Origin: AP-15 sp963832875
Lineage (GTDB): Bacteria > Pseudomonadota > Alphaproteobacteria > ATCC43930 > CGMCC-115725
Length of the DNA stretch: 64,000 bases
Reading direction: 5' to 3'
NCBI GenBank assembly: GCA_963832875.1
Contig: CAWHWB010000013.1
Coordinates: 161,399 to 225,398 of the forward strand
The position numbers and the translations under genes are program-made. This document shows, one piece after another, positions 1 through 8,632 of the stretch (the stretch's first letter is position 1; every line of letters starts with the position of its first letter). A model generated the notes under the pieces. It made no database searches. It was not told where the DNA came from and saw only the letters and a list, made by a program, of their open reading frames with translations.

Positions 1-465
1 GCCCGCCTCCTCGTAGACCGCGAGATAATAGCGCGCGGCCAGCATCGCGGCCGGAGCATGCCCGAGCGCCGCGGCGAGCCCCTGCGGCTGCGGGCAAGGG
101 GCCGGCGGATAGGCCGGGAAATCGAGAGCGAGGAGGTCGCCGTCGCAAGTCACGGTCAGCTGCCCGGCTTTCTCGGTCTGAAACACGACCCGCTCGCGGG
201 TCGGCGCGATAAAGCGGAAGATCGCATCGGCCGAGGCCAAGGTCGCATGGCCGCACAGCTCGACCTCGGTCGTGGGCGTGAACCAGCGCAGCCGCCAGCC
301 CTCGCCCTCGGGGACGAAGAACGCGGTCTCCGACAGGTTGTTCTCGGCGGCGATTGCCTGCATCAGCGGGTCGGGCAGCCAGCGGTCGAGCGGACACACC
401 GCCGCCGGATTGCCGGTGAACGGACCATCGGCAAAGGCGTCGATCTGGTAGAGAGGAATGCGCAT
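1..465 (-). CDS. PhzF family isomerase-like protein (C-terminus cut by window edge)
   Basis: Reading leftward from an ATG at 465, the frame stays open to the window edge and gives the N-terminal 155 residues of a PhzF/phenazine-biosynthesis-like protein. The start reads MRIPLYQIDAFADGPFTGNP, typical of the family. The loop NNLSETAFF at about residues 42-50 carries the conserved acidic residue (Glu46) that acts as general acid/base in PhzF-type isomerases. RWFTPTTEVELCGHAT follows as the second family hallmark. Members are cytosolic diaxial epimerase/isomerase-fold proteins, and most outside phenazine clusters have unknown substrates. Nothing nearby suggests phenazine synthesis, so the family call is firm and the reaction is not. 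The missing half (the second repeat of the fold) lies beyond base 1. Confidence 0.85.
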   Translation of the reverse strand, partial: MRIPLYQIDAFADGPFTGNPAAVCPLDRWLPDPLMQAIAAENNLSETAFFVPEGEGWRLRWFTPTTEVELCGHATLASADAIFRFIAPTRERVVFQTEKAGQLTVTCDGDLLALDFPAYPPAPCPQPQGLAAALGHAPAAMLAARYYLAVYEEAG

Positions 466-920
466 CAGCTCGGCCTGTGAGGTGCCTGCCGGTGGAGATC
501 AAGCCACGATCGCCAAGAAAGAGGAAGGAGAATTGGCCGGTCGGGCCGAGCAAGCGTTAGATGGGACCGTAGTCGCAGTCTTCGGGCTCAGGCGATACGG
601 GCGCATCCGAAAAATTGGCAACAACGGGACTTCGGTTCGCGCGCATCGGTCGGATCGGGCGAGCCAAACCCGCGACCAACCAATTGGAATTAAGGCGTAA
701 AATCGGCGCAACTATGGCGCCGGCGTGGCAAATTTCGGTCGGCTGACGCGATATTAACTCGTTGTCGCCATAGTGTTAACCTTAACTGTTTCCCCTTGAC
801 GCGCCGTCGAGCCAGGGCCTGCGTTGGGAATCGGCGGACAGCGACAGGGACGACCCGGCACGAAACCGGGCCCGAGCTTGCCAATGATTTCGGCCGACAG
901 AGTCGAGGGAGGAAAAGCTC
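466..920. other. Intergenic region without a recognisable gene
   Basis: This 455-base gap separates the divergent phzF-like and NHL genes and should hold both promoters. Short open frames on either strand have no family resemblance. The right half (about 700-800) is A+T richer than its surroundings and carries the TTAACC-containing element listed separately. A strong ribosome binding site, GAGGGAGGAAA, sits just before the NHL gene start. Confidence 0.6.
774..786 (+). promoter_or_regulatory. TGTTAACCTTAAC element, shared with the second tannase locus
   Basis: The 13-base motif TGTTAACCTTAAC lies about 135 bases upstream of the NHL/tannase/HupE cluster. A near-identical motif, TGTTAACCTAAC, lies upstream of the second tannase gene at 22477-22488. 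It contains the palindrome GTTAAC and also resembles a CtrA half-site (TTAACC). Binding by any factor is inference. Confidence 0.3.
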
Positions 921-2336
921 ATGAACATCAGACGCTGTTTTACCGTCGGAGCGTCCGTCGCCGGAGCGCTGGTCGTAGTCATTCTCGCAACCGGTCTGTG
1001 GGAACCGCTTGCCAAAGCAGATCGGAGCGCGAGCGGTCCGACCTTTGCCGTCGATCCCTCCTGGCCCAAACCGCTGCCCGCTCCGGTCGGCAGCGACGGC
1101 GTGGCCCATCGGTGGGTCACCGGCGAGATCGCCGGAAGCTGCACGGATAAGTATGACGACGTCTATACTTTCAACCGCGGCTGGGAGGTCGGCGCCACGG
1201 TAGGTGGGGTTCTGCAAGGCAATGAATCGGGCGCCATCGACGGGCAGGACGCCACCGCATCGGCAATTCCGTCTCCGCCGGTCGTCGCCTACAACGGGGA
1301 CGGCGACACCGTCGCTGGCTGGGGCAACCCGAGCCTGTTCCCGGTCTCCGACGTGGATGGCGGCTATGCCGACTACATGCCGCAGGGCGCGCATGGCTGC
1401 TTTGTCGATTATCAGGGCAATATCTGGCTAGGCGGCAACGGCGACGGGATCGTCCAAGAATACAATCCTCAGGCCGCCGAAACGCAAGGTGCGGCGGCCA
1501 CCTATGTGATGCAGATCGGCATGAAGGGAAAGTGCGACGGGCCGCAGACCACCAGCAACCCGTTTAGCTCGTGCGGCGAGGCCGCCTCCTACAATTCCAG
1601 CCACACGCTGTTGAACGAACCGGCCGATATCGCGGTCGATCCGAATGTCGGCCCGGTCAGCGGAACCCGGGGCGACATCTATATCGCCGACGGCTACGGC
1701 AACCACCGCGTCGTCGTCTTCAACGCCGCCGGAATGTATGTCGGCCAATGGGGCACGGCCTGCTCGACCGACAGCGAAAGCTGCCCGGCGGGAACCTTTG
1801 GAGCCACCGGCGGCGGTCACCCGCATTGCGTCGTCCTCGGCAATGATGGTTTGGTCTATGTTTGCGATCGCCCCAATGATCGCATCCAGGTCTTCAAGAA
1901 GACCTGCGCAGTCGCGTCAACGACGGCCGTTCCGCAGCCGGTGTGCCAGCCGGTCAGGATCATCGACATCAACGGGTTCAACACGGCGACCGCCGCCAAC
2001 AAAGCGGCGATCCTGCTCGCCGGCACGCGGGCCTGCGACATGGATTTCTGGCCGAATGTCGACTACCTCGCGAGCAAAAGCCCCACCAGCCAAAAGAACA
2101 TCGTCGATGTCGATCTCGGCAACGACAATACCTGGCTGCTGGACAAGGCGAGCGGTCTGGTGCTCGGTGCGCTCGGCGTCTGCGGTCTCGCCCCCTGCCC
2201 TGGGCACAGCGCCGGCGAGTTTGCTTTCGGCCATACCACGACCGTCAACTCGAAGGGCAATATCTACGTCGCCGAAACGATCACCGGACGGCGCATCCAG
2301 AAGTTCGTCCAGATGAGCGGCCAACAACAATATTAA
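921..2336 (+). CDS. Secreted NHL-repeat beta-propeller protein
   Basis: The 471-residue product starts with a short basic segment and a hydrophobic stretch at about residues 9-27, a signal peptide or membrane anchor, so it should act outside the cytoplasm. Several NHL-type blades follow: DIYIADGYGNHRVVVFN near residue 255, LVYVCDRPNDRIQVFK near 315, and NIYVAETITGRRIQKF at the C-terminus. These are the usual D-x-x-N-x-R-[IV]-x-x-[FY] turns of a propeller. Multiple cysteines suggest disulphides, consistent with export. A strong GAGGGAGGAAA site precedes the ATG. It is the first gene of a same-strand group with the tannase-like and HupE-like genes (gaps of 46 and 49 bases), so co-expression is likely. 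Its ligand or enzymatic role cannot be read from the sequence. Confidence 0.8.
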   Translation: MNIRRCFTVGASVAGALVVVILATGLWEPLAKADRSASGPTFAVDPSWPKPLPAPVGSDGVAHRWVTGEIAGSCTDKYDDVYTFNRGWEVGATVGGVLQGNESGAIDGQDATASAIPSPPVVAYNGDGDTVAGWGNPSLFPVSDVDGGYADYMPQGAHGCFVDYQGNIWLGGNGDGIVQEYNPQAAETQGAAATYVMQIGMKGKCDGPQTTSNPFSSCGEAASYNSSHTLLNEPADIAVDPNVGPVSGTRGDIYIADGYGNHRVVVFNAAGMYVGQWGTACSTDSESCPAGTFGATGGGHPHCVVLGNDGLVYVCDRPNDRIQVFKKTCAVASTTAVPQPVCQPVRIIDINGFNTATAANKAAILLAGTRACDMDFWPNVDYLASKSPTSQKNIVDVDLGNDNTWLLDKASGLVLGALGVCGLAPCPGHSAGEFAFGHTTTVNSKGNIYVAETITGRRIQKFVQMSGQQQY

Positions 2337-2382
2337 AGTCGCCAACAATACTAGAATAAACGTACTATCCGGAGCAAACGCC

Positions 2383-4797
2383 ATGCGTATGTTCGTGCTC
2401 GCCCTTGCCGTCGCGCTGCTTGGCGGCGTCTCCGCTTCGTACGCCCAAAACATCAGCTGCAGCGGCGCGGTGGGCGGCGGTGCCACGGTGACCACCGTCA
2501 ACGGCAACGTCACCGTGCCCAGCGGCGCCTCCTGCACCCTCGAATTCGTCGAGGTCGCGGGAAACGTGACGGTGCAGCCGGGCGGCAGCCTGTTGATAAC
2601 GGCGTATCTCGAGCCGTCGACGATCGGCGGCAATGTCACGGCCGCCAATTGCGTGTCGGCACTGCTCGAAGGCAACGTGACGGTAAAAGGCAATCTGCAA
2701 ATTTCGAATTGCACCGGAACGGCGGCGAACGGCTTCCAAGGCGCGGGCATTGTGCTTGGCGGCAATTTCCTATGCCTGAACAATGCCGGGCCGTGCGAAG
2801 CATGGCTCGGTCAGATCGCCGGCAACGCTGCGGTCGAGAGCAACGGCGGCACCGCCTCCGATGTCAGCCTCAATACGATCGACGGAAATCTTCAGTGTCA
2901 AAACAACACCGCGGCACCGACCCATAATCATGGTTACAACTGGGTCACTGGGAATGCACAAGGCCAGTGCGGAGCCGGATTTACCACGACGAGCACGTCG
3001 ATCGGCGTGCCGCCGAGTTCCGGGGTGGCGTGCGCTTCTCTGATGTCTCTCCCCGCATCGGCATTTCCGGTGCCGAACACGGTAATCACGTCCGCAACGG
3101 ACACACCGGCCAGCGGAGCGCTACCCGAACGTTGCATAGTAGATGGCTACGTCAACCACCATGTCAGCCCCGTGGATGCTTGCTCGTACCAGGACGGATT
3201 TCAGGTGCAGCTGCCGTTGCCCACCGCGTGGAACGGCCGCTTTTTCATGCAGGGTGGCGGCGGGACGGAGGGCTCTGTCCCTGTTGCCACCGGAAGCAAC
3301 TCCGGCAGCGCCGGAGCGAATTTCGGCATCACTAACGGTTACGCCGTCGCGAGCCAAGACGGCGGACATGAGAACAGCCAATTGTTGACATGCGGGACGA
3401 TGAATACAAACGAGTTCTTCCTCGATCCGTTGGGTACCATTGATTTCGCCTACCAATCCATAGATGTCACCACGCTGACTGCGAAGTATCTGATCGCCGC
3501 CTATTATGGCAGCGAGGCGGGTCACTCATACTGGGTCGGCTGCTCGACCGGCGGTCGGCAGGGCATGGTGATGTCGCAGAACTTCCCGCAATACTTCGAT
3601 GGGATCGTGGACGGTGATCCGGTCTATGATCTCCAAGCTCTCCAGCTCAGCGAGATTTGGAGCATGGAGCAAATCTTAGACGTCTATGATACGGCGACAC
3701 CGCCGCTGGTGCCTGCAACACCGGCATACGTTCCAGGACCTTCGCCGCAGGCAGCCGAACCAATCTTGTACCCGGCGTTTCCCGTGTCCGATCAGGCTCT
3801 CTTTGAGACAGCCCTTCTTCAAGCCTGTGATGCGCTCGATGGCGTCGCCGATGGCGTGATCGACAATTTGCCTGCGTGCAAGGCAATCTTCAACCCGGCC
3901 ACCGCCACCTACGTCTCCGGGAATGCGACTTATCCCTTGCAGTGTCCCGGCCCCAAGAACGCGACCTGTCTGTCTCGGGAACAGATCGCTGCGGTCGAGA
4001 ACATAAACCAGGGGCCGGGGATCAAGGCGCCGGCCGGCGCGGTGGCCCCCGACTATGTTGACAATACCGCCGTAGGCTATGCATACGACGGTGGTTACAT
4101 GACGACGGTCGGGATCCCGGCGAGAGATATTGGCACGCCAGCCTCGCCCCCGGGCAATTTCGCCGCGGGAGACACTTCGTTTCCCTACGCGTTCATTACG
4201 CCGCCCGATCCCCCCTACTTCATTCTGGACTTCAACTTCGACACCGACGCGGGTTTGTTGAGGACCGCGACGCCGGTCGTGTCCTACTCGACCTCGCTCG
4301 ACATCTCCAAATTCATCAACTATGGCCACAAAATCATCTGGTATCATGGCTTGAGTGATCCGGGACCTCCTGTGCTCGGCACCATCGTGTATTACAACGC
4401 CTTGGCGAACAAACAGGGCGGGCTTCAGGCGGCCCAGAACTTCTCCCGGCTGTACCCGGTGCCAAACATGGATCACTGCTCCGGCGGCGCCACGACCGAC
4501 CAGTTCGACATGCTCACCCCGTTGACGAAATGGGTCGAGAGCGGCACCGCGCCGGGCCCGATTCCTGCGACTGGCGTGAACTTCACCTCGACTGTGTACC
4601 AGGTGGGTTTTGTTTCGGGTCCACCTGCAAATGCACCGACCATCCGCAGCCGGCCGCTTTGTCCCTACCCGCAGGAAGCGCGCTTCACCGGCAGTACGAC
4701 GGTAGTAAACGGTGTGCCGCTGGCGACCAATCCGTCGGATCTCGCCAACGCTGCGAACTACAGCTGCATCATGCCGTCGCCCCCGTATTTGCAATAA
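2383..4797 (+). CDS. Tannase/feruloyl esterase family hydrolase with N-terminal repeat domain
   Basis: The 804-residue protein has a cleavable-looking signal peptide (residues 1-22, ending SASYA). The C-terminal part (about 210-800) is a tannase/feruloyl esterase alpha/beta hydrolase. The nucleophile motif GCSTGGRQG gives Cys387-Ser388, the acid is Asp659 in YHGLSDPG, and His698-Cys699 lies in NMDHCSGG. This is the family's CS-D-HC arrangement, in which the two cysteines bridge Ser and His. Such enzymes cleave ester bonds of galloylated or feruloylated plant phenolics, or related esters. Residues about 25-200 are extra: a glycine/asparagine-rich stretch with recurring G-N-V-T-V or G-N-L units spaced like rungs of a beta-helix. 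This makes the protein longer than its paralogue at 22540-24246. The N-terminal domain may bind substrate or the cell surface (inference). Confidence 0.88.
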   Translation: MRMFVLALAVALLGGVSASYAQNISCSGAVGGGATVTTVNGNVTVPSGASCTLEFVEVAGNVTVQPGGSLLITAYLEPSTIGGNVTAANCVSALLEGNVTVKGNLQISNCTGTAANGFQGAGIVLGGNFLCLNNAGPCEAWLGQIAGNAAVESNGGTASDVSLNTIDGNLQCQNNTAAPTHNHGYNWVTGNAQGQCGAGFTTTSTSIGVPPSSGVACASLMSLPASAFPVPNTVITSATDTPASGALPERCIVDGYVNHHVSPVDACSYQDGFQVQLPLPTAWNGRFFMQGGGGTEGSVPVATGSNSGSAGANFGITNGYAVASQDGGHENSQLLTCGTMNTNEFFLDPLGTIDFAYQSIDVTTLTAKYLIAAYYGSEAGHSYWVGCSTGGRQGMVMSQNFPQYFDGIVDGDPVYDLQALQLSEIWSMEQILDVYDTATPPLVPATPAYVPGPSPQAAEPILYPAFPVSDQALFETALLQACDALDGVADGVIDNLPACKAIFNPATATYVSGNATYPLQCPGPKNATCLSREQIAAVENINQGPGIKAPAGAVAPDYVDNTAVGYAYDGGYMTTVGIPARDIGTPASPPGNFAAGDTSFPYAFITPPDPPYFILDFNFDTDAGLLRTATPVVSYSTSLDISKFINYGHKIIWYHGLSDPGPPVLGTIVYYNALANKQGGLQAAQNFSRLYPVPNMDHCSGGATTDQFDMLTPLTKWVESGTAPGPIPATGVNFTSTVYQVGFVSGPPANAPTIRSRPLCPYPQEARFTGSTTVVNGVPLATNPSDLANAANYSCIMPSPPYLQ

Positions 4798-4846
4798 TCG
4801 GACGATGGCGAGCCGGCCGCTGTTGTCGGTACCGGAGTAATCGACG

Positions 4847-6175
4847 ATGTTGAGCCGTTGGATAGGGCTCGCCGCGGCGTGGTTGTTATGGACGGCTCTC
4901 GGTGCCGTCCCGGCGAGCGCGCATGATCTTCCGCTCGACCGGTTTATGAATGGGTTTGTCAGGATCACGCCGCACCAGGCCGATCTGGTGATCCGCGTGC
5001 CGCTGGACTTGCTGCGGGCGGTCCCGTTTCCGATGAGACGAGGCGATTACGATCTTGCGGCCTCGGGACCGTCGATCACAGCGGCGCTCGATGCTCTCTC
5101 CGGCGCGGTTTCGCTATGGGAGAACGGCGTGCGCCTGCTGCCCTCGAGCTCCGCCGGGCGGCTCGCGCCGCTGGCCGACCGGTCGTTCGAGGATTACCAG
5201 CAGGCGGTCGCGGGGGTGGCCTCGACCCCGCCCTCTGATATGCGGATGGGCTATGAGCAAGGCTATCTCGACGCTCATTTCGCCTTTCCGATCTACTCGC
5301 CCAATTCCGTCTTCATGATCGACAGCGTCATCGACGCGGAATTGGGAAGCTCGGTCAAGCTCGCCCTTCGCTACATGCCGCTCGACCGCACCGCCCGAGC
5401 TTTGATGATCACCGGCGGGTCCGGCCGAGTTGCCCTCGATCCGGCCTGGTGGGAAGCGTCGCTCGGGTTTGTCAGGCTCGGCATCGAACACATTCTGACC
5501 GGCATCGACCACATGTTGTTCCTGCTGTGCCTGGTCATCCCGTTCCGCCGGGTCAAGCCGCTCATTCCGGTGATCACCGCCTTCACCCTCGGCCACTCGA
5601 TCACCCTGATCGGCACCGCCTATAACCTCGCTCCGCTCGGGGCCTGGTTTCCGCCCTTTGTCGAGGCGGCCATTGCGGCGACGATCTTCTACATGGCGAT
5701 CGAGAATATTGTCGGCGCCAACCTTCGACGGCGCTGGATCATCGCGGCGCTGTTCGGCCTGGTGCACGGCTTCGGGTTCGCCGACATCCTGAGAGAGCAG
5801 TTGCAGTTCGCCGGGTCGTACGTGCTGCTGTCCCTGGTGTCGTTCAATATCGGGATCGAAATCGGCCAGCTTTTAGTGCTGTGCGTCGCGGTTCCGGCCC
5901 TCGCCCTCTTGTTCCGCGGCGCCATGTCGGGACGGATGGGCGTGATTGTGCTATCGGCGATCGTCGCCAATGTTGCCTGGCAATGGATGATGGAGCGCGG
6001 CGAGATCTTCTGGCAGACCCCGTGGCCGCAACTGACCGGGCCGGGTCTGATGGTCCTCGCCCGCTGGGTCCTGGCCCTGGGTCTCGCCATCGCCGCCGCC
6101 AACTTCCTGTCGAAATGGCTTGACCGCAAGCGCCCGGACCTGGTCAGTCCGAGCACGATCCCGATTGAGGAATAG
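4847..6175 (+). CDS. HupE/UreJ-type membrane protein with periplasmic N-terminal domain
   Basis: The 442-residue product has a signal peptide ending ASA at residue 25. A soluble region (about 26-195) follows, then a polytopic membrane domain from about residue 200. The membrane part contains the HupE/UreJ_2 signature: GIEHILTGIDHMLFLLC, then FTLGHSITL and LVHGFGFAD, with conserved histidines inside helices. HupE and UreJ relatives are linked to nickel or other metal movement. This long secreted-domain version is common in genomes lacking hydrogenase at the locus, and its substrate is unproven. No urease or hydrogenase gene is in the window. It follows the tannase gene by 49 bases, so the two may share a transcript. 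Confidence 0.82.
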   Translation: MLSRWIGLAAAWLLWTALGAVPASAHDLPLDRFMNGFVRITPHQADLVIRVPLDLLRAVPFPMRRGDYDLAASGPSITAALDALSGAVSLWENGVRLLPSSSAGRLAPLADRSFEDYQQAVAGVASTPPSDMRMGYEQGYLDAHFAFPIYSPNSVFMIDSVIDAELGSSVKLALRYMPLDRTARALMITGGSGRVALDPAWWEASLGFVRLGIEHILTGIDHMLFLLCLVIPFRRVKPLIPVITAFTLGHSITLIGTAYNLAPLGAWFPPFVEAAIAATIFYMAIENIVGANLRRRWIIAALFGLVHGFGFADILREQLQFAGSYVLLSLVSFNIGIEIGQLLVLCVAVPALALLFRGAMSGRMGVIVLSAIVANVAWQWMMERGEIFWQTPWPQLTGPGLMVLARWVLALGLAIAAANFLSKWLDRKRPDLVSPSTIPIEE

Positions 6176-6331
6176 CCGGACGATCCCGGGGCTGACGGAT
6201 CCCAGCGGCCCGATCAAGATCGCCGATTGCGAGCAGCCGAGGGCGCTATCGCAAGCTGTCCCTGCGGTATCCGCCCCCTGCCCTCCCCGCTCTCGGGTCG
6301 CCGAAAGAGGCCGCAAACCCGGCTGGCAGGA

Positions 6332-7087
6332 TCAGTGGACGTGCTGGCCGCCGTTGACTGAGATTTCGGTCCCGGTGACGTAGGCGGCGTCATCGCTGCA
6401 CAAGAAAAAGATCGTGCCGGCGACGTCGGACGGGACGCCGAGCCGGTGGAGCGGGATGCGCGGCAGCAGCACCGCGGTCTCGGGCGACAGCATCGCCGTT
6501 TCGATCTCACCCGGCGCCACCGCGTTGACGCGCACCCCGAGCTTGGCAAAGTCGGCGGCCATCTCGCGGGTCAGCGCCGAGAGCGCAGCTTTTGAGGTCG
6601 AATAGGCCGAGCCGGCGAACGGATGCACCCGGTGGCCGGCGATCGAGGTGACGTTGACGATCGCACCCTTGCCGCGCGCCAGCGCCGGCGCAAAGGCCCG
6701 CGACAGGGCCAACGGCACGAAAAAGTTGAGATCGAATACCCGATGCCAATCGCCGATCTCACCGTTGAGGCTGCCGAGCCGCTCTCCGGTCGGGGTCTTG
6801 GGCGACACCCCGGCGTTGTTCACCAGGGCGTGCAGCGGGCCGTCGAGATAATCGCCGGCCTCGGCGACGAAGCGGTCGAGATCGGCCGGGTCGCCGAGAT
6901 CGGCAGTGATATGGTGGGTCCAGTTCGGATCGCGCTTGCACTCGGCCGGCACCGCGTCGCGCGAGCAGGTGACGATCCGCCAGCCGGCATCGCTGAAGCG
7001 CTTAACCGTGGCATGTCCGATGCCGCGGCTGGCGCCGGTCAGCAGCAAGACCTTGCGCTCGATCGGCTCCTTGCGTTCGCCGCTCAT
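6332..7087 (-). CDS. Short-chain dehydrogenase/reductase (SDR)
   Basis: The 251-residue protein is a classical SDR oxidoreductase. The cofactor motif TGASRGIG is at residues 17-24, NNAG at 90-93, the catalytic Ser at 148, and YSTSK gives Tyr162 and Lys166. The C-terminal VTGTEISVNGGQ is the usual SDR ending. It is cytosolic and NAD(P)H-dependent; no substrate can be named. It is the last gene of a four-gene minus-strand operon. Its ATG overlaps the stop of the upstream cation transporter gene as ATGA, so translation is probably coupled. Confidence 0.9.
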   Translation of the reverse strand: MSGERKEPIERKVLLLTGASRGIGHATVKRFSDAGWRIVTCSRDAVPAECKRDPNWTHHITADLGDPADLDRFVAEAGDYLDGPLHALVNNAGVSPKTPTGERLGSLNGEIGDWHRVFDLNFFVPLALSRAFAPALARGKGAIVNVTSIAGHRVHPFAGSAYSTSKAALSALTREMAADFAKLGVRVNAVAPGEIETAMLSPETAVLLPRIPLHRLGVPSDVAGTIFFLCSDDAAYVTGTEISVNGGQHVH

Positions 7088-8028
7088 TGCGCGTCGACCC
7101 GGCGCGGAAAGTTCGACCGCGCTTCCTCGACCCCCTCGGGATCCTGATGGATGATGATCTCGGCACTCGGATAGGCGGCGCGCAGCCGCGCCTCGACTTC
7201 GTCAGAAATCTCGTGCGCCCGGATCAGGCTCATATCGCCATCCATTTCGATATGAATTTGAATAAACGCGGTCGGCCCGGCGACCCGGGTGCGCAAATCA
7301 TGCGCGGCGGCCACCCCGGGATGCCCCTGTGCGATCGCACGAATCTTCTCGCGCTCGTCGTCCGGCAGTTCGCGGTCCATCAGCTGGGTCAGCGCCAGCC
7401 GCGCCAGCCGCACCGCGGACGCGACGATCCAGACGCCGATGGCGGCGCCGAACAGCGGATCGAGGATGCGCAGGCCGAACAGACCGGCGAGGATCAGCGC
7501 GGCAATGACGCTGCCGTTCAGGATGACGTCGCTGCGGTAGTGCAGCTCGTCGGCGCTGATCGCAATCGACCCGGTGCGGCGCACGACATGGCGCTGGTAG
7601 AGCACGAGCGCCACCGTGACCGCGATCGAAAATACCATGACGGCGATCCCCGCCCGCGGGTTTTCGACCGCGGCGGGATGGATCAGCCGGCGCGCCGCCT
7701 CGGCCAGCAGCAAGAGCGCGCTGCCGGTGATGAATGCGGACTGGCCCAGCACCGCGAGTGGCTCGGCCTTGCCGTGGCCGAAGCGATGCTCGCGATCGGC
7801 GGGGCTCATGGCGTGCCGCACCGCGAGCAGGTTGACGATCGAGGCCAGAATGTCGAGCAGCGAATTGATCAGGCTGGACATCAATGCGACCGAACCGGTC
7901 TCCAGCCAGGCGGCGAATTTGACCGCGATCAGCAACGACGCGACCGCGACCGAGGCGTAGGTCGCCCGGCGCCGCAGCCGGTCCGCCGCCGGTCCGTGGG
8001 TCAGTCCGCGGGTCAGGCCGCGCATCAT
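7084..8028 (-). CDS. Cation diffusion facilitator (FieF/YiiP-like) metal exporter
   Basis: The 314-residue inner-membrane transporter closely follows the YiiP/FieF plan: six helices, the loop DREHRFGHGKAE after helix 2, the helix-5 motif ELHYRSDVILN, and a cytosolic metal-binding C-terminal domain (AHDLRTR, FIQIHIEMDG, IIHQDPEG). I chose the ATG at 8028 because it overlaps the pdxH stop as ATGA. A longer open frame upstream would run antiphase through pdxH. The helix-2 site reads INSLLD where YiiP has VDSLVD, so the first aspartate of the transport site is Asn55 here. Asp59, His163 and Asp167 are kept. Such proteins export Zn, Fe or Mn by proton antiport. The Asn change makes the metal uncertain. 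Confidence 0.88.
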   Translation of the reverse strand: MMRGLTRGLTHGPAADRLRRRATYASVAVASLLIAVKFAAWLETGSVALMSSLINSLLDILASIVNLLAVRHAMSPADREHRFGHGKAEPLAVLGQSAFITGSALLLLAEAARRLIHPAAVENPRAGIAVMVFSIAVTVALVLYQRHVVRRTGSIAISADELHYRSDVILNGSVIAALILAGLFGLRILDPLFGAAIGVWIVASAVRLARLALTQLMDRELPDDEREKIRAIAQGHPGVAAAHDLRTRVAGPTAFIQIHIEMDGDMSLIRAHEISDEVEARLRAAYPSAEIIIHQDPEGVEEARSNFPRRVDAQ

Positions 8029-8612
8029 GGGAACAGCCGTTCCCGCCGCCAGCCGTCGCCGTCGCGGACAAATAGCCAGCGGTCGTGCAGACGGGAAGGC
8101 CGCTCCTGCCAGAATTCGACCTGTTGCGGCACCACGCGAAATCCCGACCAACAGGGCGGGCGCGGCACCTCGGCCTGGCCAAATCGGCGACTGAAATCCT
8201 CGACCCGGCGCTCGAGCTCGGCGCGGCTTGCGAGCGGGCGCGACTGGTCGGAGGCCCAGGCGCCAAGCCGGCTCTCACGCGGACGGCTGGCGAAATAGGC
8301 GTCTGCCTCGGCGTCGGAAACCGGAGCGACCTCGCCCTCGATCCGAACCTGACGGCGCAGCGCTTTCCACAGAAAGCACAACGCCGCCTGCGGGTTGCCC
8401 GACAGCTCTGCCGATTTGCGGCTCTCCAAATTGGTGTAAAAGACGAACCCGCGGGCATCGAACCCCTTGAGCAGAACGGCGCGCGCCGACGGCCGCCCCT
8501 CTCGCGTCGCAGTGGCCAGCGTCATCGCCTCGGCGTCGGGCTCGCGATCGAGGGCCGCGGCGAACCAGCGCGCGAAGGCGGACAACGGTTCGGTTTCGAC
8601 GATCTCGTCCAT
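8025..8612 (-). CDS. pdxH: Pyridoxamine/pyridoxine 5'-phosphate oxidase
   Basis: The 195-residue protein catalyses FMN-dependent oxidation of pyridoxamine- or pyridoxine-phosphate to pyridoxal phosphate, the last step of B6 synthesis and salvage. Family motifs in order are SARAVLLKGFD, GFVFYTN, ALRRQVRIEG, PPCWSGFRVVPQQVEFWQ, RLHDRW and a C-terminal RERLFP. The ATG at 8612 is preceded by GGAAGCGGGAA and gives the normal length. It lies 20 bases after the yihY stop and overlaps the next gene by ATGA. It is a cytosolic homodimer in the family. Confidence 0.93.
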   Translation of the reverse strand: MDEIVETEPLSAFARWFAAALDREPDAEAMTLATATREGRPSARAVLLKGFDARGFVFYTNLESRKSAELSGNPQAALCFLWKALRRQVRIEGEVAPVSDAEADAYFASRPRESRLGAWASDQSRPLASRAELERRVEDFSRRFGQAEVPRPPCWSGFRVVPQQVEFWQERPSRLHDRWLFVRDGDGWRRERLFP

Positions 8613-8632
8613 TTCCCGCTTCCCGGTCCCCG

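Noticed and set aside
4847..6175. Evidence of urease or hydrogenase maturation from the HupE/UreJ-like gene
   Set aside because: No urease, hydrogenase or accessory gene is nearby; the fold alone does not show this role.
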